NCBI RefSeq assembly: GCF_000420825.1
Contig: NZ_ATVR01000010.1
Span: 1-64,000, forward strand
DNA length: 64,000 nucleotides
DNA from: Butyrivibrio sp. AE2015
Lineage (GTDB): Bacteria > Bacillota > Clostridia > Lachnospirales > Lachnospiraceae
Direction of reading: 5' to 3'
Part shown: positions 8,451-16,986 of the stretch, piece after piece
Layout: the number at the start of each line of letters is the position of its first letter
Numbering within the stretch: position 1 is the stretch's first letter
Program-made: the position numbers and the translations under genes
Notes under the pieces: model-generated
What the model saw: the letters and a program-made list of their open reading frames with translations, nothing else
What the model was told of the DNA's origin: nothing
Databases searched by the model: none

Positions 8451-8744
8451 CAAAAGATACTGTTATTAATAAAAATGTTGTGCTACAATTATTTTATTAC
8501 CACTATATGTTGTGTAAATGTGCATATGTATAAATGTTAAAAATATGTGAATGTGAAACGCAAAATTAATTTCATTATTATCGGTATAAAGTGTAATTAA
8601 TTTGCAAATATGTCTAAAATGTGAACAAAAATATGAGTATTAGTACACTAAAAGTGGTAAAATATATGTAGTTAGAAATAAAATTTCGCAAATTAGTGAA
8701 ATTTTTTGAAACAATGAAATTTTTAGATGTTGACGGGGGAATAG
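8451..8744 (+). promoter_or_regulatory. AT-rich leader region upstream of flbD-motAB
   Basis: About 290 bp without a gene. Two extended -10 candidates are visible: TGCTACAAT near 8480 and TGGTAAAAT near 8655. A weak AT hairpin (AAAATTTC at 8680-8687 with GAAATTTT at 8698-8705, then TT) lies 40 nt before flbD and could act as an attenuator. No SigD-type GCCGATAA was found. This is the likely start of the long flbD-to-sigD transcript. Confidence 0.45.
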
Positions 8745-8918
8745 ATGTCTAAAAGTATTATTGAACTAACAAAAATGGATACGAGGAAATTTCTTTTAAA
8801 TGTTTCTTCCATAGAAACGGTAGAAGCTACCCCTGACACTGTGATCATATTGCGCAGTGGCAGAAAGTTAATAGTCAGGGAATCTCCTGAAGATATATAT
8901 AAGATTATAGAAAACTAA
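8745..8918 (+). CDS. flbD: FlbD (SwrD)-family flagellar protein
   Basis: 57 residues; ATG at 8745 preceded by GGGGGA. The sequence follows the family: an N-terminal basic/hydrophobic strand, then SIETVEATPDTVIILRSGRK (about residues 22-41), then VRESPEDIYKIIE at the end. The family normally reads I-E-x-I-E-x-x-P-D-T-x-I-x-L-x-x-G-K. FlbD/SwrD genes sit between flgE and motA in Firmicutes and, in Bacillus subtilis, raise flagellar torque. Its place directly before motA fits that role. Confidence 0.9.
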   Translation: MSKSIIELTKMDTRKFLLNVSSIETVEATPDTVIILRSGRKLIVRESPEDIYKIIEN

Positions 8919-8997
8919 GCTTTTAATGTTGCAGCCAAACATATCAGTTAAACGGCATATGACTGGTATCTAATATTTATATGAAGGGGAAAACAGT

Positions 8998-9798
8998 ATG
9001 GATATTGCTTCATTACTTGGTGTTGGTCTTTGTTTTGTTTTCATGATTCTGAGTATTGTCTTTTCAGCTGGTATCACCGGCGTCAAATACTTCCTTGATG
9101 CTCCTTCAGCTATGATCACATTTGGTGGAGCGGCTATGGCGGTTTTGGCGTCAAGGAGTATGCCAAGCTTTATTAATGGTCTGAAATCTTACACCCTAAT
9201 ATACAAAATGCCCTCTGATGACACTAAGGGCACAATAAAACAGATTATCGATCTTTCAAATACAGCTCGTAAAGAAGGACTTCTTGCACTTGAGGAAGCC
9301 GCAAGTAATCTTGAAGATGCATTTATGAAAAAAGGCGTTGGTCTTATTGTAGATGGTACTGAGCCTGAACTTGTAAAAAGTATTTTGGAAGCTGAAATTG
9401 ATGCCATGTCTGAGAGACACAAGGAAAATTATTCTTTCTTTGGTGATCTTGCAGGTATGGGACCTTCTTGGGGAATGATCGGAACGCTTCTTGGTCTGGT
9501 TCTTATGCTTCAGAACATGTCTGATCCTTCATCTATCGGACCGTCCATGGCGGTTGCCTTGATCACTACATTCTATGGTTCGGTTCTTGCAAACTGGTTC
9601 TGTTATCCTGCTGAGAATAAATTAAAAGCCAGAGATAATGCAGAGTATATGGCTAAAAGTATTGTTATTGAGGGCCTTTTGTCTATACAGGCAGGAGAAA
9701 ATCCTCGTGTTACAGAAGAAAAGCTTAAATCATTCCTGTCACCAGGTGACAGAGCTGCTTATGAAGCTGAGAATGGTTCAGGTGATGGAGGAGAATAA
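8998..9798 (+). CDS. motA: flagellar stator protein MotA
   Basis: 266 residues. MotA and MotB form the proton-driven stator. Four membrane segments are visible: residues about 5-25 and 33-50 near the N-terminus, and two in the conserved block from about 150 to 200 (GDLAGMGPSWGMIGTLLGLV, then an ALITTFYGSVLANW segment). The cytoplasmic loop between them contains the charged region that contacts FliG. The stop codon overlaps the motB start (TAATG), so the two are translationally coupled. Confidence 0.95.
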   Translation: MDIASLLGVGLCFVFMILSIVFSAGITGVKYFLDAPSAMITFGGAAMAVLASRSMPSFINGLKSYTLIYKMPSDDTKGTIKQIIDLSNTARKEGLLALEEAASNLEDAFMKKGVGLIVDGTEPELVKSILEAEIDAMSERHKENYSFFGDLAGMGPSWGMIGTLLGLVLMLQNMSDPSSIGPSMAVALITTFYGSVLANWFCYPAENKLKARDNAEYMAKSIVIEGLLSIQAGENPRVTEEKLKSFLSPGDRAAYEAENGSGDGGE

Positions 9799-10631
9799 TG
9801 GCAAAGAAACCTGAGGAAATAAAACCTGGTTTGCCGGCCTGGCAAGGTACCTTCGGTGATCTGATGAACCTGCTCCTTTGTTTCTTCGTTTTGTTGTTTT
9901 CTATGGCTACGATGGATGCAGCCAAATTTGAGGAAGTAGCAGCATCGTTTAGTTCGGCATTCGGTATTTTTAACGGTGGTGAGATGGCTTTAGGCGAAGG
10001 AGCACTTATTGGAGATGGTGTTTCGCAGCTGACTGAGCTTTCAAGTTATATCACATCCATGGGGCTTGCGCAGACTGGAGATGACTCCGATTCGGATCAG
10101 GCTGATGTAGGCAATATGGACGAGGAAGAGCTGATGGAAGCGGCAGAAGAGGCTCAGATGGAAGCTTCTCAAAAGCTGGCGGAAAAGATTGAACAGGCTC
10201 TTGAAGAGGGAGAAATTGAAAACGAAGTATCCCTAAACTATACCAGCCAATACGTTCAGCTTACGATTCAGGGATCAATTCTGTTTGATTCAGGCAAAAC
10301 GGCAATAAAAGAAGATGTAATTCCTGTTCTTGAGAAAGTAGGTCAGATTCTTGAATCCTACGCCGGAGGAACTATAGATATTGAAGGACATACAGACAAT
10401 GTCCCAATGTCATCCGGCGGAAAATATGCAAATAATGATGAACTTTCATCAGGAAGAGCACTTGCGATATTTAACTATCTTTGTGAAAACACAACGCTTG
10501 ATCCTTCAAACATTGTTCATACAGGGCGTGGTGAATATGACCCAATTGCAGACAACTCGACTGATGAAGGAAGAGCTCGAAACAGAAGAGTAGAGATTAA
10601 GATATACAATCCATTAAGTGCATCTTATTAA
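9798..10631 (+). CDS. motB: flagellar stator protein MotB
   Basis: 277 residues; starts within the motA stop codon. A single membrane helix at about residues 20-40 begins with GDLMNLLLCFF, where Asp21 is the expected ion-binding residue. A long acidic, probably coiled region follows (about residues 90-140), then a C-terminal OmpA-like peptidoglycan-binding domain with FDSGKTAIKED near residue 160 and EGHTDNVP near residue 195. It anchors the stator to the cell wall. The acidic linker is longer than in enteric MotB. Confidence 0.95.
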   Translation: MAKKPEEIKPGLPAWQGTFGDLMNLLLCFFVLLFSMATMDAAKFEEVAASFSSAFGIFNGGEMALGEGALIGDGVSQLTELSSYITSMGLAQTGDDSDSDQADVGNMDEEELMEAAEEAQMEASQKLAEKIEQALEEGEIENEVSLNYTSQYVQLTIQGSILFDSGKTAIKEDVIPVLEKVGQILESYAGGTIDIEGHTDNVPMSSGGKYANNDELSSGRALAIFNYLCENTTLDPSNIVHTGRGEYDPIADNSTDEGRARNRRVEIKIYNPLSASY

Positions 10632-10648
10632 GAGGGGGATACCTTTAA

Positions 10649-11185
10649 ATGAAAAAGAATTTATTATCCATTATTATCTTGGCACTTCTTGTAGTTAATC
10701 TGGCTATGAATGGATTTATGCTTCTTAGCGTTATGACTACAAATTCACAGACAGCAAAACTTATTTCGGATATAGCTGCTGCTCTCGAACTTGAGGCAAG
10801 CGGTGGAGCAGGCGGAGGATTCTCAGGTTCCGCATCAGGCACAGTTGGTGTTGCCAATCTTGCAACCTTTGGATTTACCGGAGACAACAGTCTTACAATC
10901 AGTTTAAAACCAGGAGCAGATGGAAAAGCACATTATATGGTTGCTGAAGTTCTCTTTTCTATGAACACAGCTTCAGCTGATTATGCAACCTATGGAACTT
11001 CAGAATCTATTGCCAGTATGAATGATCTGATCAAGTCAAAGGTTATAGACATTCTTTCAAGTAAGACTATGGAAGAACTTCAGAGCGATATACAGCCTGC
11101 AAAAGATGAAGTTATAGAGGCGATTCAGGAACTGTATGGTTCTAACTTTATCTATGACGTAAGTATAACAGCAATTTATCAGTAA
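10649..11185 (+). CDS. fliL: flagellar basal-body protein FliL
   Basis: 178 residues, with GAGGGGG upstream. One N-terminal membrane helix (about residues 5-28) is followed by a short Gly/Ser/Ala-rich linker (residues about 50-66) and an extracytoplasmic domain with the FliL pattern: a SLKPG strand, a VAEVLFSMN strand, then a helix with L-I-K-S-K-V-I-D-I-L-S-S-K near 127-139. FliL surrounds the stator and helps torque. It is identified by these features and by its place between motB and fliM. Confidence 0.85.
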   Translation: MKKNLLSIIILALLVVNLAMNGFMLLSVMTTNSQTAKLISDIAAALELEASGGAGGGFSGSASGTVGVANLATFGFTGDNSLTISLKPGADGKAHYMVAEVLFSMNTASADYATYGTSESIASMNDLIKSKVIDILSSKTMEELQSDIQPAKDEVIEAIQELYGSNFIYDVSITAIYQ

Positions 11186-11228
11186 ACTAAAAAATCTAAC
11201 ACTAAACTACTGAGAAAGGAGATCCATT

Positions 11229-12212
11229 TTGAGTGAAGTACTGTCACAAAGTGAAATAGATGGTCTGTTGGCAGCGCTATCTAGCGGCGAACTTGATGTG
11301 GATCAAATGCAGGCAGCTGACGAAAAGAAAGTCAAGGATTATGACTTTAAACGTCCTGCCAAGTTCTCCAAAGAGCACCTTCGAACCTTGGAGATGATCT
11401 ACGAGCATTATGGAAGACTGTTATCAACTACACTACCTTTGTATTTGAGAAAAAATGTATCGGTATCAGTTGCTAACTCTGAGACTGTTACATATTCAGA
11501 ATTTAGTAATGCGCTTTCAAATCCTGTTATTTTAGGCGTCATATCTTTTTTGCCACTTCAGGGAACTATTATATTGGAGCTCCAGGCTAATATAGGCTTT
11601 TCTTTTATCGACAGAATGCTTGGAGGTGAAGGCGGGACCCTTGATAAGCCAAGGCCCTTTACTGACATAGAGATGCCGCTTATAGAAAAGCTTGTTACCA
11701 TTTGTATGCAGCTTATGGTTGAACCCTGGCAAAGCGTTGTAGCTATAAATCCTGTAATGGAGAGGATTGAGACAAACCCTCAATTTGCCCAGGTTATTTC
11801 TCCGACAGATATGATCGCCATTGTCACTCTTAACATAAAGATTGGTGATACGGAAGGACTTATGAACGTCTGTCTTCCATATTTCACATTAGAGAGTGTA
11901 ATGGACAAGCTCAATACAAAGTTCTGGTTCTCTACAATGCAGAAAAACAATGATGAGGACTATCAGGATACACTTGAAACTATGGTCAAGCATGTGGATG
12001 TGCCGGTGAAAGCTATTCTTGGAAGATGTAATGTATCAGTCAGCGATTTTGTTCATCTTCAGGCCGGAGACATTATAAGGCTTGATAATAGAGTTAATAC
12101 GGATATGCAGATCTATGTAGGCAATATATATAAATTCACTGCGCTACCGGGAACGGCAAAAGATAAGTATGCTGTCAGGATAACGTCAGTTGTGAGAGAG
12201 GAGGACGAGTAG
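11229..12212 (+). CDS. fliM: flagellar motor switch protein FliM
   Basis: 327 residues from a TTG start placed behind GAAAGGAGATCC. FliM forms the C-ring and binds phosphorylated CheY through its N-terminal peptide, here LSQSEIDGLLAAL. The middle domain shows the FliM pattern with GGEGGTLDKPRPFTDIE near residues 133-149. The C-terminal SpoA/FliN-like domain ends with GTAKDKYAVRIT. Five nucleotides before fliY. Note that cheY itself is not in this window. Confidence 0.95.
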   Translation: MSEVLSQSEIDGLLAALSSGELDVDQMQAADEKKVKDYDFKRPAKFSKEHLRTLEMIYEHYGRLLSTTLPLYLRKNVSVSVANSETVTYSEFSNALSNPVILGVISFLPLQGTIILELQANIGFSFIDRMLGGEGGTLDKPRPFTDIEMPLIEKLVTICMQLMVEPWQSVVAINPVMERIETNPQFAQVISPTDMIAIVTLNIKIGDTEGLMNVCLPYFTLESVMDKLNTKFWFSTMQKNNDEDYQDTLETMVKHVDVPVKAILGRCNVSVSDFVHLQAGDIIRLDNRVNTDMQIYVGNIYKFTALPGTAKDKYAVRITSVVREEDE

Positions 12213-12216
12213 GAGC

Positions 12217-13452
12217 ATGGATGGAATGTTGTCTCAGGACGAAATTAATGCTTTGCTAGCCGGAATGGATACTTCAGGCGGCTCAGATGCACCAGCGGAC
12301 GCTCCTGCCGATTCCGGGGGAGATGCACCAGCAGAAGCAGCTGCTGCAACGCCACCAGTTGGAGGCAGTACAATTGATGAGTCACTACTTACTGATTCTG
12401 AAAAAGATGCTATTGGTGAAGTGGCTAACATCAGCATGGGATCTTCAGCAACAACGCTGTATTCCCTTGTAAATCAGAAGGTTAATATCACTACGCCCCA
12501 GGTTGAGTTGGCTAACTGGGAAAATGTGATCAATAACTATGAGAGACCTTGTGTATTTATCCAGATTAAATATACAGTAGGTCTTGATGGTACCAATATC
12601 CTTATTCTTAAGGAACACGATGTTATGGTCATCACTGACCTTATGATGGGTGGTGATGGTACTAATACTGATGGAGAGATTGGCGAACTTCAGTTGTCAG
12701 CAATTTCTGAGGCCATGAACCAGATGATGGGTGCTGCTGCCACATCTCTTTCTACCATGATCAACCAGAAGGTAGATATCAGCCCGCCACAGGCTACACT
12801 TCTTGATATGATCAATGACGATCCTTCTGATATTGCGGAATTCCTTACAGGAACATTCGTAAGGATTTCTTTCAAAATGCAGGTGGGAGACCTTGTAGAT
12901 TCAACCCTGATGCAATTATATCCTATAGATTTTGCAAAAACTCTTAAGGATACTGTTATTTCAGGTGATTCCGGCGGCGGATCAGAAGCTGCTGCGCCTG
13001 CACCGGAACCTGCTCCACAACCAGCGCCTGCGCCTGCACCTGAGGCCGCAATGCCACAGATGGATCCATCGATGATGCAGGGCCAGCCAATGATGGGAAT
13101 GCCACAGATGGGTATGCCACAAATGGGTATGCCGATGATGGCTCCGCAGATGATGAATATGAATATCCAGCCTGCGCAGTTCCAGAATTTTGCTGGTGGC
13201 ACGACCATTATGGCAGGAGGAGAAAACATAGGAATCATCAAGGATGTTCCGCTTGAAGTTACTGTTGAACTTGGAAGAACAGCAAAACCTATAGCTGATA
13301 TTCTCGATTTTGCACCGGGAACCATCATAGAGCTTGATAAGGTTGCAGGTGAACCTGTGGATGTTCTTGTAAATGGTAAGTTTGTAGCTAAAGGTGAAGT
13401 TGTAGTTATTGAAGAAAGTTTTGGTGTGCGTGTGACCGAAATTGTTCAGTAG
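12217..13452 (+). CDS. fliY: flagellar switch phosphatase FliY (CheC-like plus FliN domain)
   Basis: 411 residues. FliY replaces FliN in many Firmicutes and dephosphorylates CheY-P at the switch. Layout: a FliM-like CheY-binding peptide (LSQDEINALLAGM), an Ala/Pro/Gly linker, a CheC-like domain (residues about 55-245) with two phosphatase helices containing Glu-x-x-Asn (EVANISMG and SEAMNQMMG), a Pro/Ala then Met/Gln/Pro-rich linker (about 255-325), and a C-terminal FliN/SpoA domain (about 335-410). The linker contains tandem Met-Gly-Met-Pro-Gln units encoded by near-identical 15-bp repeats around 13098-13140. Confidence 0.94.
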   Translation: MDGMLSQDEINALLAGMDTSGGSDAPADAPADSGGDAPAEAAAATPPVGGSTIDESLLTDSEKDAIGEVANISMGSSATTLYSLVNQKVNITTPQVELANWENVINNYERPCVFIQIKYTVGLDGTNILILKEHDVMVITDLMMGGDGTNTDGEIGELQLSAISEAMNQMMGAAATSLSTMINQKVDISPPQATLLDMINDDPSDIAEFLTGTFVRISFKMQVGDLVDSTLMQLYPIDFAKTLKDTVISGDSGGGSEAAAPAPEPAPQPAPAPAPEAAMPQMDPSMMQGQPMMGMPQMGMPQMGMPMMAPQMMNMNIQPAQFQNFAGGTTIMAGGENIGIIKDVPLEVTVELGRTAKPIADILDFAPGTIIELDKVAGEPVDVLVNGKFVAKGEVVVIEESFGVRVTEIVQ

Positions 13453-13460
13453 GATAAAAA

Positions 13461-13802
13461 ATGACGGCAGATTCTTACATCCAGTTTATTTCTGTTCTCA
13501 TTATTTTTATTGCAGTTCTGGCGGCTACCTATTTTGTTACAAGGTATCTTGCCGGCTATCAGAAGGAGAAAAATTCTTTTGGCAATATTGAAATAATCGA
13601 AACAGGAAGAATTACGACTAATAAATACATACAGATTGTCAGACTTGGAGACAAGTATATGGCTATTGCCGTTGGAAAAGATGAAATAACGGCTCTTTGC
13701 GAAGTTGACAAGGATTCCCTTAAGCTGGCAGATGGTGAAGACCACAGCGCCAGCTTCAAGGAGATATTTGACAAATTCAAAAGCGAGATAAAAAGTAAAT
13801 GA
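13461..13802 (+). CDS. fliO: flagellar biosynthesis protein FliO/FliZ
   Basis: 113 residues. One N-terminal membrane helix (about residues 7-28) followed by a small cytoplasmic domain with the FliO pattern: a basic stretch, then IEIIETGRITTNKYIQIVRL and a K-Y-M-A-I-A-V-G strand. FliO assists assembly of the FliP ring of the export gate. It overlaps fliP by 4 nt (ATGA). In Bacillus subtilis cheY lies between fliY and this gene; here only 8 nt separate them. Confidence 0.88.
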   Translation: MTADSYIQFISVLIIFIAVLAATYFVTRYLAGYQKEKNSFGNIEIIETGRITTNKYIQIVRLGDKYMAIAVGKDEITALCEVDKDSLKLADGEDHSASFKEIFDKFKSEIKSK

Positions 13803-14743
13803 CAAAAAGACGGGGAGATGGGAATAAAATAACTGGCCGAAAGAGCAGCGTAAAAAGAGGGATAATAGCTGCTTTAGTTTCTATTGCTCTGATTTCTTTT
13901 ATTTCTTTTTCTATTCCCATAACAGCTAAAGCCACTGAAGAAGTGGTAATTGATACTGAACCTACTGATCCAACTACAGATAGGGATTCATATCTTACAG
14001 GCTCCAAGGAAGAGAGGACTAATATCAATCCTCCAGGAGCATCAGAAGATCCGGATGACCTTCAAAAGCTGAATATAGCAAATACTGTTACTGTTACATA
14101 TGATAACGGCAATGGCTCTGTTAACGGTGCACTGCGAATACTTATTACTCTGACGCTTCTTTCACTTGCGCCAACACTCCTTGTAATGATGACTTCTTTT
14201 ACAAGGATCATTGTTGCACTGCATTTTACAAGGACTGCTATTGGTACCCAAACGTCGCCACCAAACCTGGTGATGATTGGGATTGCTTTGTTTATGACAC
14301 TTTTTATAATGCAGCCCACATTGACTGAGGCATATAACACTGCAGTTATCCCTTTTGAAGATGGACAAATGGACCAGACTGAGTTTATTGAGACAGCCAT
14401 GAAGCCTTTCAGGCAGTTTATGTATGGTCAGACTCAGAAAAAAGATGTTCTTTTGTTTATGCAGATAGATGGGATTGAGTGGGACGGAGAACTGGACAGT
14501 ATTCCAAACGTTGTTCTTATTCCGAGTTTTATAGTAAGTGAACTTAGAACAGCATTTATCATAGGCTTTTTGATCTATATACCATTTATTGTGATTGACA
14601 TGGTTGTTGCATCGGTACTTATGAGTATGGGTATGATGATGCTTCCGCCCACAACAATCTCAATGCCATTTAAAGTACTTTTATTTGTACTGGCGGATGG
14701 CTGGAGCCTTATTATTGGTAATCTGGTCAAGTCATTTTATTAA
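13799..14743 (+). CDS. fliP: flagellar export gate protein FliP
   Basis: 314 residues, longer than the usual 220-260. A basic N-terminus and a hydrophobic segment (residues about 22-42) look like a signal peptide, followed by a polar, acidic, Thr/Pro-rich extension of about 60 residues. The FliP core begins near residue 100 with LRILITLTLLSLAPTLLVMM and TSFTRIIV, and ends with the conserved membrane helices and M-P-F-K-V-L-L-F-V-L-A-D-G-W. FliP pentamers form the export channel with FliQ and FliR, which follow. The N-terminal extension is the unusual part. Confidence 0.94.
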   Translation: MTKRRGDGNKITGRKSSVKRGIIAALVSIALISFISFSIPITAKATEEVVIDTEPTDPTTDRDSYLTGSKEERTNINPPGASEDPDDLQKLNIANTVTVTYDNGNGSVNGALRILITLTLLSLAPTLLVMMTSFTRIIVALHFTRTAIGTQTSPPNLVMIGIALFMTLFIMQPTLTEAYNTAVIPFEDGQMDQTEFIETAMKPFRQFMYGQTQKKDVLLFMQIDGIEWDGELDSIPNVVLIPSFIVSELRTAFIIGFLIYIPFIVIDMVVASVLMSMGMMMLPPTTISMPFKVLLFVLADGWSLIIGNLVKSFY

Positions 14744-14757
14744 AAGGAGGCGTTTTT

Positions 14758-15030
14758 ATGATCACATTATCAGATATAAACACAATCATGAACAGCGCAC
14801 TTTTTCTTGTGATCAAAATGTCACTGCCAGTTCTTTTGACATCTATGATCATCGGCCTTGTTATTTCAATTTTTCAGACTGTAACCTCTATCCAGGAGCA
14901 GACTCTTACGTTTGTACCTAAAGTAGTTGGTGTGTTTGTGATGATTATGCTGATTGGAAACTGGATGCTTACTGAATTATCAGGCTATATCATCAATTTA
15001 TGGTCTGATTTTTCAAAATATGTGAGATAG
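14758..15030 (+). CDS. fliQ: flagellar export gate protein FliQ
   Basis: 90 residues, with AAGGAGG before the ATG. Two membrane helices (about residues 14-40 and 52-76) and the family signature around S-I-F-Q-T-V-T-S-I-Q-E-Q-T-L-T-F-V-P-K. A component of the export gate, between fliP and fliR as in nearly all flagellar operons. Confidence 0.95.
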   Translation: MITLSDINTIMNSALFLVIKMSLPVLLTSMIIGLVISIFQTVTSIQEQTLTFVPKVVGVFVMIMLIGNWMLTELSGYIINLWSDFSKYVR

Positions 15031-15039
15031 AGGATTTAC

Positions 15040-15825
15040 ATGATAGATTACTCCTTTAGTTATGGCGATCTTGAAATATTTCTGCTGGTGTTTGTCCGGG
15101 TTACGAGCTTTATATTTGTATGTCCCTTTTTTGGAGGAAGACAATCTCCAAACCTTGTAAAGATAGGCTTTGGGCTTTTGCTATCAATACTTATCTATGG
15201 GGCAGTTCCTGTTAACGTACCTGATTATCACACAATTATCGGATATACAGTAATTGTGTTAAAAGAGGTTATGGCAGGATTTTTGCTTGGATATGCAGTG
15301 CAGCTTTCCACGCTTATAGTTAATTTTGCCGGTACAATAGTAGATATGCAGATTGGACTTTCCATGGTGAATCTGTTTGATCCTAATACAAATGAGCAGA
15401 CGACTATTACAGGTACATTTTATTCGCAGGTCCTTACAATGATGCTTATTCTGTCAGGAATGTATCACTTTATCTTAAAGGCTTTAGCAGATTCTTTTAC
15501 CCTGATACCTGTAAACGGTGTTGTTATCAATTCTGACAGAATGCTAAGTGCTGTTACAGCTTTCCTGAGAGACTACATAGTAATTGGTTTCAGGATAGCG
15601 CTCCCAATATTTATCATTACCTTTATTACGAACGTTGTTCTTGGAATTTTAGCGAAAGTATCACCGCAGATGAATATGTTCTCTGTTGGTATTCAGATAA
15701 AAATAGTGATTGGGCTCTCTGTAATGCTCATTACAGTTATGATGCTTGGCGATGCGTCCAATTATATTTATATAAATATCAAGGAGCTGATGAACGAATT
15801 TGTATACAGTATGCAAAGCGGCTGA
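15040..15825 (+). CDS. fliR: flagellar export gate protein FliR
   Basis: 261 residues. Several membrane helices across the whole length; conserved elements include VCPFFGGRQSPNLVKIGFGL near residues 30-49 and the VNLFDPNTNEQTTI loop near residue 110. FliR completes the FliP-FliQ-FliR gate. Its 3' end overlaps the probable flhB start by 26 nt, so flhB translation is likely coupled. Confidence 0.94.
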   Translation: MIDYSFSYGDLEIFLLVFVRVTSFIFVCPFFGGRQSPNLVKIGFGLLLSILIYGAVPVNVPDYHTIIGYTVIVLKEVMAGFLLGYAVQLSTLIVNFAGTIVDMQIGLSMVNLFDPNTNEQTTITGTFYSQVLTMMLILSGMYHFILKALADSFTLIPVNGVVINSDRMLSAVTAFLRDYIVIGFRIALPIFIITFITNVVLGILAKVSPQMNMFSVGIQIKIVIGLSVMLITVMMLGDASNYIYINIKELMNEFVYSMQSG

Positions 15826-16948
15826 ATATAAGCCTTTACTAATTGCATATGATCTCCAGTTTTTTGCAGAAGATGCAAACGGCGCTGAAAAAACCGAACA
15901 GCCTACTGCGAAAAAGCTTGATGATGCCAGAAAAGAAGGACAGGTTGCAAAGAGTCAGGAAGTTGCTACGGCTTTTAGCCTTTTGGCGCTTTTTATAATC
16001 CTTAGATTTGTCTATGGATTTATGGGTGAGATTTTTAGCAACACCTTTCAGTATGTATATAATTCAATCCCTAATGTGGCAAGGACTTATGATGGATACC
16101 TTCCGGTGGCTTATATAAGCAGCCTTGTAATACATGCAATGCTGACACTCCTTCTTTTATGTGCTCCGTTTTTTATTGTTGGTTTTTCGGTAGCGCTTAT
16201 CTGTGACTTTGTTCAGGTTGGTTTTAAGCCTACAACGAAGCCGCTGCAGCCAAAGCTTTCAAAGCTTAATCCTATTTCAGGAATGAAAAAGATCTTTTCA
16301 ACGAGAAAAGTGTTTGAACTTGCTAAATCAATCCTGAAACTGGGAATTATGGCAATTGTGATAATATCGTTTTTTTCGGGGCGAAAAGAATCACTTTTTT
16401 TGCTATATGATATTCCCTTAAAGCAGGCAATCGGCCTTATGGGCAACCTTATTATTGATTTGGGCCTCAGAATTGCTGCTGCCTACATGTTAATTGCCTT
16501 TGCGGATCTCATATATCAGAGACGCAAATTCAATAAAGATATGATGATGACTAAACAGGAAGTAAAGGATGAGTTTAAGAACTCCGAAGGTAATCCTGAG
16601 GTAAAAGGCGCACAGAAACGCCGAATGATGCAGGCTTCCCAGCGAAGAATGATGCAGAATCTTCCTAAAGCGGACGTTGTTATCACGAACCCTACTCACT
16701 ATGCTGTAGCCATTAAATATGATGCAACAGAGGCTGATGCACCTATGGTCGTAGCCAAAGGCGCAGATTATCTGGCTCAAAGGATAAAAGATATAGCCAG
16801 GGAAAATGATGTTGAGATTGTTGAAAATAAGCCTCTTGCCAGAATGCTTTATGCGAATGTTGAAGTGGGAGAACTTGTTCCACCTGAACTATATAAGGCA
16901 GTTGCCGAAGTCCTTGCTTATGTTTATCACTTGAAAGGCAAAGTTTGA
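15800..16948 (+). CDS. flhB: flagellar export switch protein FlhB
   Basis: 382 residues from a TTG at 15800, which is the only standard start before the conserved LQFFAEDANGAEKTEQPTAK block; AAGGAG lies 13 nt upstream inside fliR. Four membrane helices precede a cytoplasmic domain with the autocleavage motif NPTH (VITNPTHYAVAIKYD, residues about 296-310). FlhB changes export specificity when FliK signals that the hook is complete. The exact start is uncertain because the N-terminus overlaps fliR. Confidence 0.93.
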   Translation: MYTVCKAAEYKPLLIAYDLQFFAEDANGAEKTEQPTAKKLDDARKEGQVAKSQEVATAFSLLALFIILRFVYGFMGEIFSNTFQYVYNSIPNVARTYDGYLPVAYISSLVIHAMLTLLLLCAPFFIVGFSVALICDFVQVGFKPTTKPLQPKLSKLNPISGMKKIFSTRKVFELAKSILKLGIMAIVIISFFSGRKESLFLLYDIPLKQAIGLMGNLIIDLGLRIAAAYMLIAFADLIYQRRKFNKDMMMTKQEVKDEFKNSEGNPEVKGAQKRRMMQASQRRMMQNLPKADVVITNPTHYAVAIKYDATEADAPMVVAKGADYLAQRIKDIARENDVEIVENKPLARMLYANVEVGELVPPELYKAVAEVLAYVYHLKGKV

Positions 16949-16986
16949 TTTTTTTGTAAAAGACTTGATGGAAAGGAGATAGTGGC

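Noticed and set aside
12690..13328. Minus-strand frame of about 212 codons opposite fliY.
   Set aside because: Shadow of the fliY coding sequence with a Gly/Ala/Ile-rich composition and no promoter or family match.
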